64,000 bases of DNA, from contig JAJEKV010000009.1 in NCBI GenBank assembly GCA_021234155.1, positions 9,616,546-9,680,545 on the forward strand, written 5' to 3'. A program made the translations under genes and the position numbers. How positions within the stretch are numbered: the first letter of the stretch is position 1; every line of letters starts with the position of its first letter. The stretch is from Isoetes taiwanensis. Its lineage: Eukaryota; Streptophyta; Lycopodiopsida; Isoetales; Isoetaceae. Positions 1 to 11,926 of this stretch are shown in pieces. The notes beneath the pieces were generated by a model that made no database searches, was not told where the DNA came from, and saw only the letters and a program-made list of their open reading frames with translations.

Positions 1-473
1 TCTGAAATTCTCAACCCATTTCTTAGATCAGTCTTGACTAAGAAATCTACCCTGGGGCATTTGCACCATTTTCTGATTATCAGGCAAAGAAATATGAGCA
101 ACATCGGTGGTTTTTGCAGGAGAAATTAGAGGCAGCAAGCCACTGCCGCACCAGGGCTTCCACTAAAACAGAGCTTTCCGCCTACGGTTTCTGACCAGAC
201 TTCATTGTTTTACTTTAACAGAGCTTTCTCGCTTTCTTCCAACTGCAAACTCCATCCTTCCACCTCCTGCATGCCGCATATGCTTTAGAAATGCTCCACA
301 AAACTGGCTATTGGCTATGGCAGAAAGAAAACCCCTAACGCATTGCAGAAATGCTTCGAAATTGGTTATGGCGGAAGGAAAAGGCGATGTCGGTTAACCA
401 GTTCCCACACCATCCGCACAGCAACAATGGCGACTGAGAGTTTACAGGTAAGAGTAGGTTTGGAGCAGTCACA

Positions 474-513
474 GCATATCCTAGGTATATTCTAGCATAT
501 ACCTAGGATATGC
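474..513. repeat. Perfect 17-bp-arm palindrome
   Basis: The arms GCATATCCTAGGTATAT and ATATACCTAGGATATGC are exact reverse complements around a 6-base spacer (TCTAGC). The sequence would fold as a hairpin in DNA or RNA. No gene is visible within 1.5 kb. It may be the remnant of a small foldback element; no target duplication is obvious. Confidence 0.85.
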
Positions 514-544
514 CAAAAGCCCACATAAACAAGGGTTTGCCTCC

Positions 545-1700
545 TAGGGGTATTGTTGAGAAAAGGGGGATTGTTGAGAAAAAGGGGGATTGTTGAGAAA
601 AGGGTATTAACTAAGTACGGGATATTAAATACAAGGTCACAAAAGGGGGATTGTTGAGAAGAGGGGTATGAAGGAAGAAGGAAGGAAGGAAGAAACTTTT
701 AATGTCCACGGAACCCAATCGGGTTATGGGACCACAAGTACAAAACGGGACCGAAGTCCCTAACCAGAACAAGGACCGAAGCCCACAGAACAAACCATAA
801 TCACCATGGCCCAGATTAAAAACCACCTGGGAAAAAACTGTTGCCAGGATGACTACGCATCCAAAAATCCATGCTATTGCAAAAAGCAATAAGCATACCT
901 CCAACAGACAAGACTTCACCGAACGCCTCGGAACCGTAACCTCTTCACAACTGGGTGCTGGAAAACCGACGCCCCCAACGCCAATCGCCCAGACGCGCAG
1001 GGAAGGCGGCGCTCAGAGAAACCGCTCAGGGAAATCGCCCAGTGGAGGTGCCTCCTCACTAAAGCGCTCCACCGATCCAGGCATGCTCTCAGGCACACAC
1101 GCTCAGGCACGCTCTCACAGGCAGGCGCCACCCATCACTGCACCTCCCAGGCGCCATCCATCACTACGCCTAGACAACCCTGAAGGCGCCCAGGCGCTCA
1201 AGCAGGCGGCCGGGGCGGCGCTCAGGAAGGGAATAAGGGGATATTAAACACAAAATCACGAAGGGGGGATTTTTGAGAAAAGGGTATTAACAGTATGGGA
1301 TATTAAATTACAAGGTCACAAAAGGAGGATGGTTGAGAAGAGGGGTATGAACGGAATAAGGGGATATTAAACATAAACGGAGTATGAACGGAAAAGGAGT
1401 ATAAACATAAAAGGAGTATGAACGGAATAAGGGGATATTAAACATAAGGGGATAAACATAAAAGGAGGATGGTTGAGAAGAGGGGTATGAACGGAATAAG
1501 GGGTATGAACGGAATAAGGGTATATTAAATGACAAAATCATAAAGGGGGATTGTTCCTAGAAAGGGGTATGAACATTATTTGTGAGAAAAAGGGTATGAC
1601 CATTGCATATGGCAATGGGGGATATAAAAAAAATTCAAATAAGGGTATATTAATCTACAAAATCACAACGGGGGATTGTGGCCAAATACCCCGTTTCTGA
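545..1700. repeat. G/A-rich degenerate minisatellite
   Basis: Short blocks related to AAAAGGGGGATTGTTGAGA, GGGGTATGAACGGAATAA and GGGGATATTAAACATAAA recur with variable spacing, giving a strong purine bias on the plus strand. The array is split by an inserted LINE 3' end with adjoining GC-rich sequence at about 671-1235. ORFs read through it are repeat-driven and not taken as genes. Confidence 0.7.
671..860 (-). mobile_element. LINE 3'-end fragment (family of 7.4 kb and 57 kb copies)
   Basis: Read on the minus strand, this fragment carries the same 3'-terminal block as the LINEs ending at 8025 and 60917: a GGTCCCATA-like stretch, a TTGG..TCCGTG core, then AC.TTAAAA followed by a simple repeat. 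Here the tail is TTCC-rich (671-692) rather than TATTC. The adjoining GC-rich sequence at 861-1235 could be more of the insertion, but I see no LINE protein in it. A 5'-truncated copy inserted in the purine-rich minisatellite is the best reading. Confidence 0.6.
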
Positions 1701-2209
1701 AAATCATGTCCATTCCACGAAAAGGGGAATTTTAAGGGGTTTTTTATGGGGGATATTAAGGAGGATATGGACATCGTTTTTTATGTGTATTAAGAGTGTT
1801 CGTCTTCTTCACACCTTATTCATGAGACCATACATGGATAGCTATATTTTGCATGCAAGGGCACCCCCCTTTAGGTTGGAAGACATTGTCATAGAAACCA
1901 TTGACAACGGTAATTGAGCATGAATATTTATAGAAGCCAATGTCTGAAGGTGACAAATGGGTGGTCTGTATAACATTAAAAAAAGTTGGCACATCAATTA
2001 TTTGAGGGAATGACAAAATAAAGAGGTGACATCTTTCGTAAGAAACAAAAAGGAGTATATATTTTTTAACAACATCACTTCTAACAAACAAGGCTTGTTT
2101 GTACAAAGTATAAAAGCCCAATGCCACATATGTTCCCGTTTCTCTTTATATACATAGTATGGGATACTAACACATGTCCAATGCACAACAACCATACAAT
2201 ACACATTTT

Positions 2210-4020
2210 TCATTCCAAGATGATATGTTCCATTTGTTGAAGATCTTGTTCTTCAGTGTGAAGTTCAATTCTAGCCACATTCTTGCAGAGGAAATTGTCG
2301 ATATAATTCTTTCGTGCCTCGCTGTCATCGCATCTCCCATGTTGGGTTCTTTCAGGTACCTCCGTGTAGAGAAGCAATGCCTATAAATAAAAAATTAAAA
2401 AATGATACACGTAGTATTTGAGAATGAAATTGAAATGCATATAAATAACAAATGTAATAATATATGTAATATCTGAGAATTGAATTGAATTGATGGGGTG
2501 GCATTCCTCAATATATACCTTAATATAGTCATCCTTATTGAGAGTGAAACGATGGTACATGCCAGGTGGGAGTACAATAAGGTCCCCTTTACTAACACGG
2601 AAACGAATCCATTTCTCATCGTAGTCTCTGATATCCCAATAGCCTATATGCATGCAGCATGTCATATAGTTAATGCACGAAAAGCACATAAAATGGTACT
2701 CTAAAGTACATGCGCTATTCCAGTTTTAATAAAAAGCATAATTTGAAAAGACCAACCATAGCCATCAAGGATTAGCCGTATTTCTTCTTGGCTATGCATG
2801 TGTTCTTGGAAAAAGCCCTTCACTTTTTTGTCGAAGTCTGGCATAGCTTCTCGGGAAACTGTGATGACTTCCTGCAAACAGAAAATACAGTTTAGTTTTT
2901 CGACCTACAGAGACCGACGAAGAAAGAATATTAACATTACCCCATATCTGTATCCTCTTTCAGCCTTGATCTTCTGCAGCTCTGGATCATTTCCCCAATT
3001 GTCAGCATCCAGCTTGAATGTCAGAACTCCCAGCCCTGCGCGCATCAAAATTTAGCTCAATTTCGTAGCAAAACGATGATTTTTGGCTTTAGATTCCATA
3101 CCATGTAGGTGGTGCAGCGGAACAGGCCTGTTGGGTTCATATTTGTGTGGCAGCTGCTCATTTTCTTCACTGGGATCGTACTCCCACACTTCGATATCAG
3201 ACTGCAGTGCATATAACTTAGTTAGAATTAGAAGATTAGAAGAATCCAGTCAGGTTTAATTTCAGTTAATGGACGCAGGAAAATCCAATCCTTGATCGGT
3301 TTGGTTGTTTTGTTCACTTTAGCAACTTGGATTTGGACTCATATAGTTGAATAGTTCAGCAAGTAGGCCTACTTCACAATGCTAACAAATGCAACTTGAA
3401 TATCTTGAACAAAGCAGAGTAGATATTAACAACCTTACACTAGAGTCTAACCAGAGAAAATTTTATAAAATATCTGTGACCTCATGCTGAACTCAGACAT
3501 GAAACAGAGAAACAATGCTAGAGTGCCTATAATGTGAAATCTTTTCTAGACTGCCTGCAAGTCTATGACAAAACTCACAGGAATAATTAATGCTAATCTT
3601 ACGGCTAATCTTAAGTTGAATAGAATAGAATAGAATAGAAAAACTGACAAGAATAACGACTAATCTTACGTAGTACATAGTATAGAATAGAATAGAATAG
3701 AATAGAATAGAATAGAATAGAATAGAAAGGAATAGGAATAGAGCAAACAGAACAAGACATAATAGTGCAGGATTTTGTAGAAAAAAGAAAACACGGATTG
3801 GGAAGCTTTTATAAATAGCAACCTCAATGCTTCGCACAGGTGGAGGTTGTAAAGTTGCATCACTATGTAGCAAAGGTTGCTTCAAATCATCAACCAAAGA
3901 CACATGATGAACAAAATCTGATTCCTGAGCAAAACCAGGCTGAGAAGAGATTTCAGCATTAGCAGCCACCATGGCTCCAAGAATGGGAAGAAATGGAAGA
4001 TAGAATGTCCTAGAATGCAT
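2210..4020 (-). CDS. ARD: Acireductone dioxygenase, six exons
   Basis: Exons read on the minus strand at 3823-4020, 3102-3201, 2941-3035, 2757-2871, 2519-2643 and 2210-2380. All introns are GT-AG and all phases join, giving about 267 residues. Acireductone dioxygenase (cupin fold, Fe or Ni) cleaves the acireductone of the methionine salvage cycle to formate and the keto acid precursor of methionine. Exon 4 holds the metal motif HMHSQEEIR (H-x-H-x3-E) and exon 5 the fourth ligand in LPPGMYHRF. FKLDADNWGNDPEL in exon 3 is typical of the family. The chosen ATG (4018-4020) gives a hydrophobic N terminus (LPFLPILGAMVAANA) that could be a signal peptide. An ATG at 3970-3972 sits in a better start context and would give a protein closer to the usual 180-200 residues. 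The C-terminal tail is longer than usual. Function is confident; the N terminus is not. Confidence 0.93.
3617..3727. repeat. (AATAG)n microsatellite in ARD intron 1
   Basis: Two blocks of the AATAG pentamer, at 3617-3640 and 3681-3727, lie inside the first intron (3202-3822) of the dioxygenase gene. The same pentamer in the other orientation (TATTC) ends the LINE copy at 7995-8025, so a LINE tail origin is possible, but no LINE body is visible beside it. Confidence 0.85.
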
Positions 4021-6530
4021 TATATAGTCTTTTGGAGAGAGAAAAAACAACCTTTTGTTTAAAAATATTCCAATCTTTAAAATTTGTGTTTTTTTTTTTT
4101 ATTATGCGCCTTCGTGCCGCCATTCACTAGTAGGCCAAAAACTCGTACATGTCGCGTTACACCATCACCTTCATCCGGGTACCAGATATTGAGTTCAAGC
4201 GCCAAGATTCCAATTCGAGGTCCCGATGTTGGAGTATGGGGTGCTCTGTCTAGTCAAGCAAATCATATTGTGGGGCACCCATGGATTTGTTCCCTCCTAG
4301 ATATATTGAGTGGCTCCCATTCCTAATTCTATTATTACGTTTGCCTTTTGATGTTTGTAATTCATGAGGCTTCTATAAAAGATGGATAAGTACCATGAAG
4401 CTAGCCTCAGAAGTATTGGTTGGCTGTTGGTTGCAAAAGTGCCATCTGTCTTACCCTTTTCATGTTCTACTAGAATACATGTTGCACTCATGTGGACATG
4501 GTTGTGCATCCCTCCCTCTAAAATATCTATTCTATTCTAAAACCCTCATATATTAGAAATGACAAAATATGTTGACCTAAGGAGCTGAATCACTTGACTT
4601 GTGTTGCATTTGTTGTGGATGAACTTTCGTTTATCTTTGATATGCCTGCACTGACTTGTGTTGCATTTATTGTGGACGAACTTTCGTTTATCTTTGATAT
4701 GCCCGCACGTGATTTCATCCACAAAACACAAGCCTATCCTTTGGTGTTAGCTCTAGAAAATCACTTGGAAGTCATGTAGATGCTAAACTTTTACATCATG
4801 ATGTTTGTAGGGTATTCGTGGGTCCATATAATCAAGACGTGAGATAGTGGCACAACTACTTGCCTATAATGACATAGAAGTTGAAGGTCGTCCATTTCAA
4901 AAAAAACTATTCTATGTATAAGTTCTCTCAGCAAAAAAAAGAACTGGATGGTGAAAAGAGGGATTCAATATAGAAATCTCTGCTTCGTTGTTCATAAAAT
5001 GTACAATATATATTTGCTATATGAAGGGAACCTTTATGCCTTTTGGTAGCTCGAATGTTATGAAATTCAATAATGTGTGGAAATGAAATAAAAATATCTA
5101 TTTTACTATTATATGTAGAAGCTGTTGAAAATCAAACCTACATGGAACTTATATCTTTCAATCATTGAGTTGCATAAGCCATTGACTACAATGCCTCCCT
5201 TCCTTAGTTCTCAAACCCCTCCCCTCCAAAACCTTATTCTCTTAAGTAAAAATAGGAACAAATTTGTCTTCTTAGATAACTCGTGCTTGGCGTGGTTTGA
5301 AAAGGAGTGCCATAAGATTCCCTTGTTATGTCTCTACCAGAATATAATAATCTACGTCGAATCTCCACTACGCACTTCACTTTCATAAATTGATGGAAAG
5401 TCTTAATTTATGGTCCACTACATGGAATGGGACCAATGTTACTGCTGCTTATTGCAAATATGTCCCGTTCATTTTGTGATGCCATTTAGATCTATATATG
5501 AACCTTAATGATTTTTTCACATTGTGGCAACCCCACCATTGGGCCACATCAAAGTAGTAGTAGAGGAACTAGTCTCAAGTGTTTGGACTATTCCACAAAA
5601 TAATTTATCCTATATTAGCATTACACTTCCTGGTTCCACCTTAGATAAACTCTTATCAATAAAGCTTTCTTTGCTGGCTTGAAATAAGCGTCTCCCTCCC
5701 GACATGTTAGATACAAAGTTTTAATAACTATAGCTAACACTCTAGGCACATAGTTAGGTGCGTTCAAATTTGTGTCACAATTCTTGTAGGAAAAGAAATT
5801 GCTAAGTTTGCAATTATTCAAAGCAATATATTTCACTTCATATTCAAACTCGAATTGCTAAGCTGATGGGAGCTGCAAAGGATGTTTTTAAAGTTGGAGG
5901 TGAATGGTCTCAAAGGTTTTTCTCTCAGGTATTTCTAGTTGTTGGGCGTACAGAACATGTTCATGTAACTGTAGGATTTTTGTTCACACACTTACTATTA
6001 GAAGGGTTTTCTCATCACTATTTTGGGTTAAACTATACAAGGGTATTAAAGAGTGGCTGCCAAATGGTGATTTTTAGATCTTTAGTCAAGTTTCGTGGTT
6101 AAAGTTAATAAAGGTCATTTTTTAAGAAAATAGATAATTTAGCCATTAAAGTGGGTAAAATTTCAGATGCCTAAGGTTTAGCCAGAATTGGCTGCGCATG
6201 GCATGTCGAATACCTTCTGTGAATTTGATTAGGCGCATTTTGATGAATTCAAATAACCATGCCGAATCTATTAAGGACTTCTTTCATCTAGGAACCACCA
6301 TTAGGTACCCCAATCATGCTTTGATGGATATTGAATTTGAATTTACAAATTGTTTAGGTTAAATAATATGAAGAATGTTATGTAGTGAGTATTTTAAGCT
6401 TTTAATTAATAATGATTTATTATTGCACAATTATTGAACCTAAAGGGCTCCATGCACCAAATTAGCCAATTGGATGCATTTGGCCCCAATTTAAATATGT
6501 GTGTTCCCTCAAATGGTATTGTTTGTTTTT
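4021..6530. other. Spacer with no recognisable gene
   Basis: Several ORFs of 60-90 codons occur, but none shows a recognisable domain or a convincing exon structure. The only clear structure is the 57-bp tandem duplication at 4596-4709. The first few hundred bases lie upstream of the dioxygenase gene and should include its promoter; I cannot point to specific elements. Confidence 0.6.
4596..4709. repeat. 57-bp tandem duplication
   Basis: Two adjacent copies start at 4596 and 4653 (both begin GACTTGTGTTGCATTT). They differ at a few positions, including GTGGATGAA versus GTGGACGAA. The period is a multiple of three, so a short minus-strand ORF keeps frame across it, but I see no evidence that the ORF is real. 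Confidence 0.85.
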
Positions 6531-6533
6531 TAT

Positions 6534-6775
6534 TTTCATTTTTTTATTGAAGGATGTGATTCGATTCATCATCACATCATGAATACATTCTAGTGACCAT
6601 CTGCTACCTAGGTGATGCTTTGCATGTGATTATCAAGTGCATATGGCAAGTTTAAGGTCTCTACCACAGAACCAATTGGTCGTACTTGAACTCATGACCT
6701 CGAGGCAAGGAGTTTTAAGATCCCCATTACTAGACCCATATTGGCCAGATTTGAACTTGTGACCTCGGGTGTGGC
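6534..6775 (-). mobile_element. tRNA-derived dimeric SINE, copy 1
   Basis: Read on the minus strand this matches the SINE at 9714-9996 almost throughout. It begins GCCACACCCGAGGTCAC, carries two box-B-like blocks (GAGGTCAC..GTTCAA and GAGGTCATGAGTTCAA), the block GGTCTAGTAATGGGGA, and GTGGTAGAGACCTTAAAC. It ends CATCCTTCAATAAAAAAA. Two tRNA-like heads in series indicate a dimeric SINE. It lacks the 50-odd bases present in the middle of the other copy. It does not encode protein; mobilisation would depend on a LINE. Confidence 0.75.
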
Positions 6776-7374
6776 AGTTTAAGGTTCTGCCTCTAAACCA
6801 TGCCCCAAATTGTTTATTTTTTATGAATTGTACTTTAAACATCTTTGTTCTTTTCTTATAATAGAAGAATATTGAATCAGCTGTCATTTATGTGCTAACG
6901 AGTGCTTAGAATTTGAAGTTAAATAGTTGCACCTTAGCTATATTTATTGATCATGGATATATAGGTGTAGTGTCAAAGCCTCTTAGTAAATATAGCGCTA
7001 TGGGTCATATGGAAGCACCATTGTGGTGTGGCATTGGGTGGCCAAGGGATCTCCATATCGAAGCTAAAGTGCTCTTTCAACTCAGAAGTAGCAGTGATGA
7101 CATTGTGATGACACTATCACATCAAAAGAAGAATGGTACAAACTACAATAAAGAACTTGACAGACTAGGGACCTTACATGGGTTCTACTCCTGCTTCAAG
7201 TGTCATTGGGCTGATAATGGAGCCAGTGTCGAGAGTGGTATGTGTATTCTATCTATTCAGAATTGAGAATCTTGTATAGATCTATAGTGGAATGGAGTTG
7301 CCTCTTTCTATAGTGCCTGCTCTCAGGTGAAGATGGGTGATTTCTCCTATAGTACCCTAAAAGGGGGGAAGATG

Positions 7375-8025
7375 AGGTGATGCTCTCTGTACAATATCTC
7401 AATGGTCGTTTTTCTCAAAAGATATGGGACGCAGTTACTTTGGCCCAAGTGAAAACTGGTCATTATCATGCACACATAAATCCCACCTTGGCACCAGGGC
7501 CCCAAGCTTATTTGCTTGCTTCATTGTCCAGGAACAAGCTTGTAGCTATTGCATCAATTCGCACGGGGTCCCACAGGCTACGGATTGAGACAGGTAGATG
7601 GGAGCGGCCGCAATTGCCACGAGAAGCGAGACTATGTGCCTGTTGCCAGTTACAGGTTATTGAAGATAAAAGCCATACTCTTCTGAGTTGCCCAGCTTTT
7701 GAGATAGTCCGAAATCATTTTTTTACCTTAGCATTCCATTCCACGCTTCCACAACTTCTCAGAGCACCATCTATGCATGACTTGGCATTATACATACTTG
7801 AGGTTCAAGATAAACGTCTGCAATTACTGAGCCCTCAGTAGTCATTATCTCTGCTTGTCTAGTATCATCATTACTGCAAAGGTTTTTCCCTTGAAAACCT
7901 TTCGAGGCAGGGATTTTTTAATCCTAGTAGTAATGATTGTACTAGCCCATTGTATGGGTCCCATGACCTATTGGTCTCCGTGAACGTTAAAAAATCTATT
8001 CTATTTTATTCTATTCTATTCTATT
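7375..8025 (+). mobile_element. 5'-truncated LINE: ORF2 C-terminus and 3'UTR
   Basis: An open frame at 7377-7841 encodes the end of a non-LTR retrotransposon ORF2: the post-RT region with the motif TGRWERPQLPREARLCACC followed by HTLLSCP, a C-x2-C..H-x4-C zinc-binding site. It aligns by eye with the C-termini of the LINEs at 41.7-45.9 kb and 57-60.9 kb. The 3'UTR has a small hairpin (AAGGTTTTTCCC..GAAAACCTTT) and the block TTGGTCTCCGTGAACGTTAA, then a (TATTC)n tail at 7995-8025 instead of poly(A). Everything upstream of about 7375 is missing, as expected of incomplete reverse transcription. Confidence 0.85.
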
Positions 8026-8860
8026 GTAGTACACGTGTTATGATTGTAATACTATCTATCTTCCCTCTGAGGGTTTCTTTGTACATAATTTGTCCATATT
8101 AATACACATATATAAAAACATTACATTTTAAATAAGTAGATATATAATCTTACCCTAAAAAAAGAAGAAGAAAAAATAATAGTAATACATATGTCACAAA
8201 ATTGTGAGCAAACATGGGGTAAACTCATTACGTTTGCAAATGCTTTTAGAAGTGTTTGGTTGAAAAAAAAAACGTTTTAGTCAAAAATAATTTTTATGAC
8301 AGGTTCTTTTTACCAAACCATTGTATGTAATATCTAAGCCACTAAAAATAGATAAAGAAGAGAAGCACTACAGAGAGAACGTCAATTCTTCCTGCGTATA
8401 TAACTTGAGCTACAGAGGTCAGATTTAGATGATCTTGGGCTCATTAGAAAGCTTATGCAGAAAGCTTTTTATTGGCATATGGTTTAACCCAGATCTATCA
8501 AGATAGGTACTTGCTTTTTGTACTTTTTAATTCGGTTACCTTTTTGCAAAAGTGCATGCGATGCATATTTGATGGTAATATAGTTTTTGTTATAACTTTT
8601 GAATCCGAACTCTTTTCTAGTTCAAAACAACAAATTCTCGGGCGCATTTGGGAGGGTTTCACACCCCACTAGTTGATTAAAACATGATTTGCATAGCACC
8701 AAATCATACTCTCTACCCAGCTGATCATTCTAATCATGCCCTTTGTCTTGCATCATTGTAGTGCAGGAAGCTTTTATGAAGATATTGAAGAGATAATGTT
8801 ATCGTATTCACCACTTTTTGTATCGGAAAAAAAAAATTGAAACTTTTTGTTTTGTCTCAT
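8026..8860. other. Spacer; probable insertion into the tandem array
   Basis: No gene is seen. At 8180-8229 the end of a tandem-array unit appears (TTGTGAGCAAACATGG, then GTAAACTCAT), but the next unit resumes only at about 8860 (TATACGCAAGGAAGTT). The roughly 630 bases between look like an insertion. CTCAT occurs at both junctions and may be its target duplication. No terminal inverted repeat, poly(A) or coding capacity identifies the inserted piece. Confidence 0.45.
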
Positions 8861-9713
8861 ATACGCAAGGAAGTTAAAACTGAAGCACTTGGAACGATCA
8901 AATATCAAATCCAATTATTTCAACAAAAAAGTCACAACTATTATAACTGCCTGATGTCGTATAATTATTAGCAACAACTTGTGACTTTATAACAATTCCA
9001 CACTGTCAACAATAGTCCCATTTGCAAATGCATAATTAATAGCAACTTATGACTTCACAACAACTTCATACAATGACCTTCATTTGCAAATGCATAATTA
9101 ATAGCGAACAACTTATGACTTTATGACAACTGCACACAATGTCTAGTAAGAACGACCTTGTCAAAGTTTCTGATGTGGCTTTATACCATTCAATGGACAC
9201 ACATGTCTGAGAACTTAAATGGCCACGAGGACAATATATATTTTATCCTCAACTTACTTCCGACCAAGACAATTGTTCTCCTACTTTGTGTTTCACTACT
9301 TATGTCATCATGCTAAGACTTTTCTGGTGGTTAAGCATGCCTACTTCCTTCACCCTCCCTTTGCCGCTACATAGTCTGTATTTTAACTATACTAGATTTG
9401 ATTGATTCCAGTATCTACTACATTAATTATAATACATATGTCTTAAAATTGTGAGCAAACATGGTACATGTTAAGGTAAACCCATATATGCAAAGAAGTT
9501 AGAACTGAAGCACTTGAAAAGACCGAATCTCAAATCCAAGTATTTCAAATAAATGTCACAACTATCATAATTACTTTTGATGTTTTGTCCTTTAAATTAC
9601 GTTTTGAATCATGTCTTTGAAAGGGCCACCAATAATTGACACATCATTTTTTGTCCATGTGCAAAAACCCATCTATGCAATATTTACGACTAGTTTGAAG
9701 ACAACAACAATCT

Positions 9714-9996
9714 GCCACACCCGAGGTCACGGGTTCAAACTTGGCCAATATCGGTCTAGTAATGGGGACCTTAAAAATCCATTACCCCGAGGTCACGGGT
9801 TCAAGTGTGGCCAATCGGTCCTGTGGTAGAGACCTTAAACCTGCCATATGTACTCGATAATCACATGCAAAGCAGCTCCTAGCATAAGGTATCGCGGCTA
9901 GGTAGTGGATTGGCTTCCATGTGATATGTAAAATAAAGTGATGTAGAATACTCGTGATGTGATGATGAATAGAATGTCGTCCTTCAAGAAAAAAAA
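9714..9996 (+). mobile_element. tRNA-derived dimeric SINE, copy 2, with TSD
   Basis: An 11-bp target duplication AACAACAATCT flanks it at 9703-9713 and 9997-10007. The 283-bp body begins GCCACACCCGAGGTCACGGG and has two box-B-like blocks (GAGGTCACGGGTTCAA) about 66 bp apart, with the A-box-like stretches GGTCTAGTAATGG and GTCCTGTGGTAGAG. The 3' end, TGTCGTCCTTCAAGAAAAAA, matches the end of the L1-type LINE at 62158-62170. It interrupts a unit of the tandem array, which dates it as younger than that unit. Confidence 0.88.
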
Positions 9997-10213
9997 AACA
10001 ACAATCTCATTAGCAAATGCATAATTTTTGCCAACATTTGTGACTTTATAAAAACTCTACAGTGTCAACCATAGTCCCATTTGCAAATTCACAATTAATG
10101 GCAACAACTTATGTCTTTACAACAGCTCCACACAATGACTCGCATTTACAAATACATAATTAATAGCGAATAACGTGTCTTTATAAGAACAACAATGTTT
10201 TATAAGCACGACC

Positions 10214-10913
10214 TGTTGTGCGTTTTTTCTTGACTATTTTTGCATAATGAGCTTAAATTTATGAAATGTATGCAAAAATGGAGAATAATATGGGTGTAAT
10301 ATGGAGAAAATGTAAAAAATGTGCAAATATTGTGGAGGAAGCATTTATGATGTACTGAAGTGGAACCTATGGACTTGAAGGAGTATTAAAGTCCTTAAGA
10401 AATATTTTCAATGGTTGATAATTTGATGATGTGTCATGAATCTGGGGAAGCATGGTAGTTGCAAAGAAGTTTGGATGACCTAGATTTGAAGTTGAGGTGG
10501 CAAAATCTAGTGAACTTATGGTAGTTAGAATTTGGATCTAAGGTTGTGATTTGCCTAGATCTAGTGGCTAGGATCAAAGTGATTTTCTATAAGATAGCCA
10601 AAATTCGTGTAGAAGGGAGGCCCAAATTTGGAAGATGACATCTGGGCAAAGTTCTTGAAGTGTGAGTATGTTTCTTGATCAGTTGAATATTATTATGTTG
10701 AAGTATGATATTTTGATTATGATTATGTGATTCTCCTATTTGTTATCTCTATTTCTATAATCTCAAAAGACTTGTGTAAGAATGATTATGTTGGTGATTT
10801 ATGTTGCCAGTAGAGTGAGGCCTAGCCTATCTCATATACCTTGAGATTTGCTTGGGTTGTTGTAGTTAGCGCTTGTTCTTCAGTTTTCCTTGGGTGCGTA
10901 GAAGAGGCTAACA
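10214..10913 (+). repeat. 5' LTR of the non-autonomous element
   Basis: A 700-bp repeat starting TGTTGTGCG and ending GGCTAACA. It should hold the promoter and the polyadenylation signal; the AT-rich stretch near 10690-10760 is a plausible place, though no single box stands out. Confidence 0.93.
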
Positions 10914-11854
10914 TATTTTGGGGGGCATTCCGAGAAAGCAACACTTTGCGGGCAAGATAGTTCTTATCTTTAGATCAAAGATGGTAGTGGTACATAATTA
11001 TGTTGCAATCAGTATCCATGGAATATCATTTAAGTGCAAGTGGAGAATACGATGTTCAAAGAATGGTAGTGTATCAATGGTAGATCAGAAGTTTGTAAAT
11101 GTGCTGAAGCCTATTGCAGAGGTATGATTTGAATGCTTTATTTATGTGGCCAGCACAATAAGAATGGAAGCAATAAAAGTAAAACAGATTTACATATTCT
11201 TGTTGATTTGATTGAAGGAAGCCAACTAAAGCTAGCCTCCAGAAATTCCTCTTTGATATTGGCTTACCGTTTTCTGAAAATCTACAGCCTTGCCTTGTCT
11301 TCATCTATCTCTGTTCTCGCCATACCTGCAAAGGAAAAAAACCATATTCCGTCCTTCCTTGTCTCTATGTTTTTAAAGAAAAGAATTGCCAAGCCCTGCC
11401 TATGATCTGTGTTTAATCCCTGCAAAGAAAAATTGGCCCTTCTGCTCTGATTCTAATGATATACATGCTGCCATAGCCCATGAAGACACTGCCTAAGAAA
11501 TCCGAAGCCCTAATCATCTGCCATTGATGCATCCTGTTTCTGCCATACCCTAAATCGGTTGATCCATTTTCATCCCCAGACCTCTGCATCTCCATTTGCC
11601 AAAAACCGTTGTCTCTTGAAAAGATTTAACCTGTAAGAAAATCAGAGATGGAGAAGGGTCGATCTGCCCCGGACGCTCCATAAACAGACCTGTAGAAAAA
11701 AATGGATGCCCTAATTCCGCTGAAACGGCATCGCGCGCACAGCCGAGAAAAGCAGAGGAATGAAAAAAATAAAAATAAAGGGTTGTGAAGTAAAGTGAAA
11801 GTGAAGGGAAATTAAAAAATATTAAATGTTGAAGGAATAGTGGAACCTCCAAGT

Positions 11855-11926
11855 TATGGCAAATAGCTCATTGGATAAGTTATTGGGTTTTCAACCACAA
11901 ATTTCGAGTTCAAGTCCATATAAAGA
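11855..11926 (+). other. tRNA-like sequence inside the LTR element
   Basis: The stretch has an A-box-like TAGCTCATTGGATAAG, a central GGGTTTTCAACCA resembling an anticodon arm (loop TTTTCAA would read TTC) and a B-box-like GAGTTCAAGTCC, in tRNA order and spacing. Acceptor-stem pairing is poor, so it is not a functional tRNA gene. It looks like a tRNA pseudogene or SINE head captured by the element. Confidence 0.5.

Noticed and set aside
849-1247. 132-codon plus-strand ORF in the first kilobase
   Set aside because: It starts inside the LINE 3' fragment and runs through GC-rich, Pro/Arg/Ala-biased sequence with short internal repeats; no domain and no splice context.
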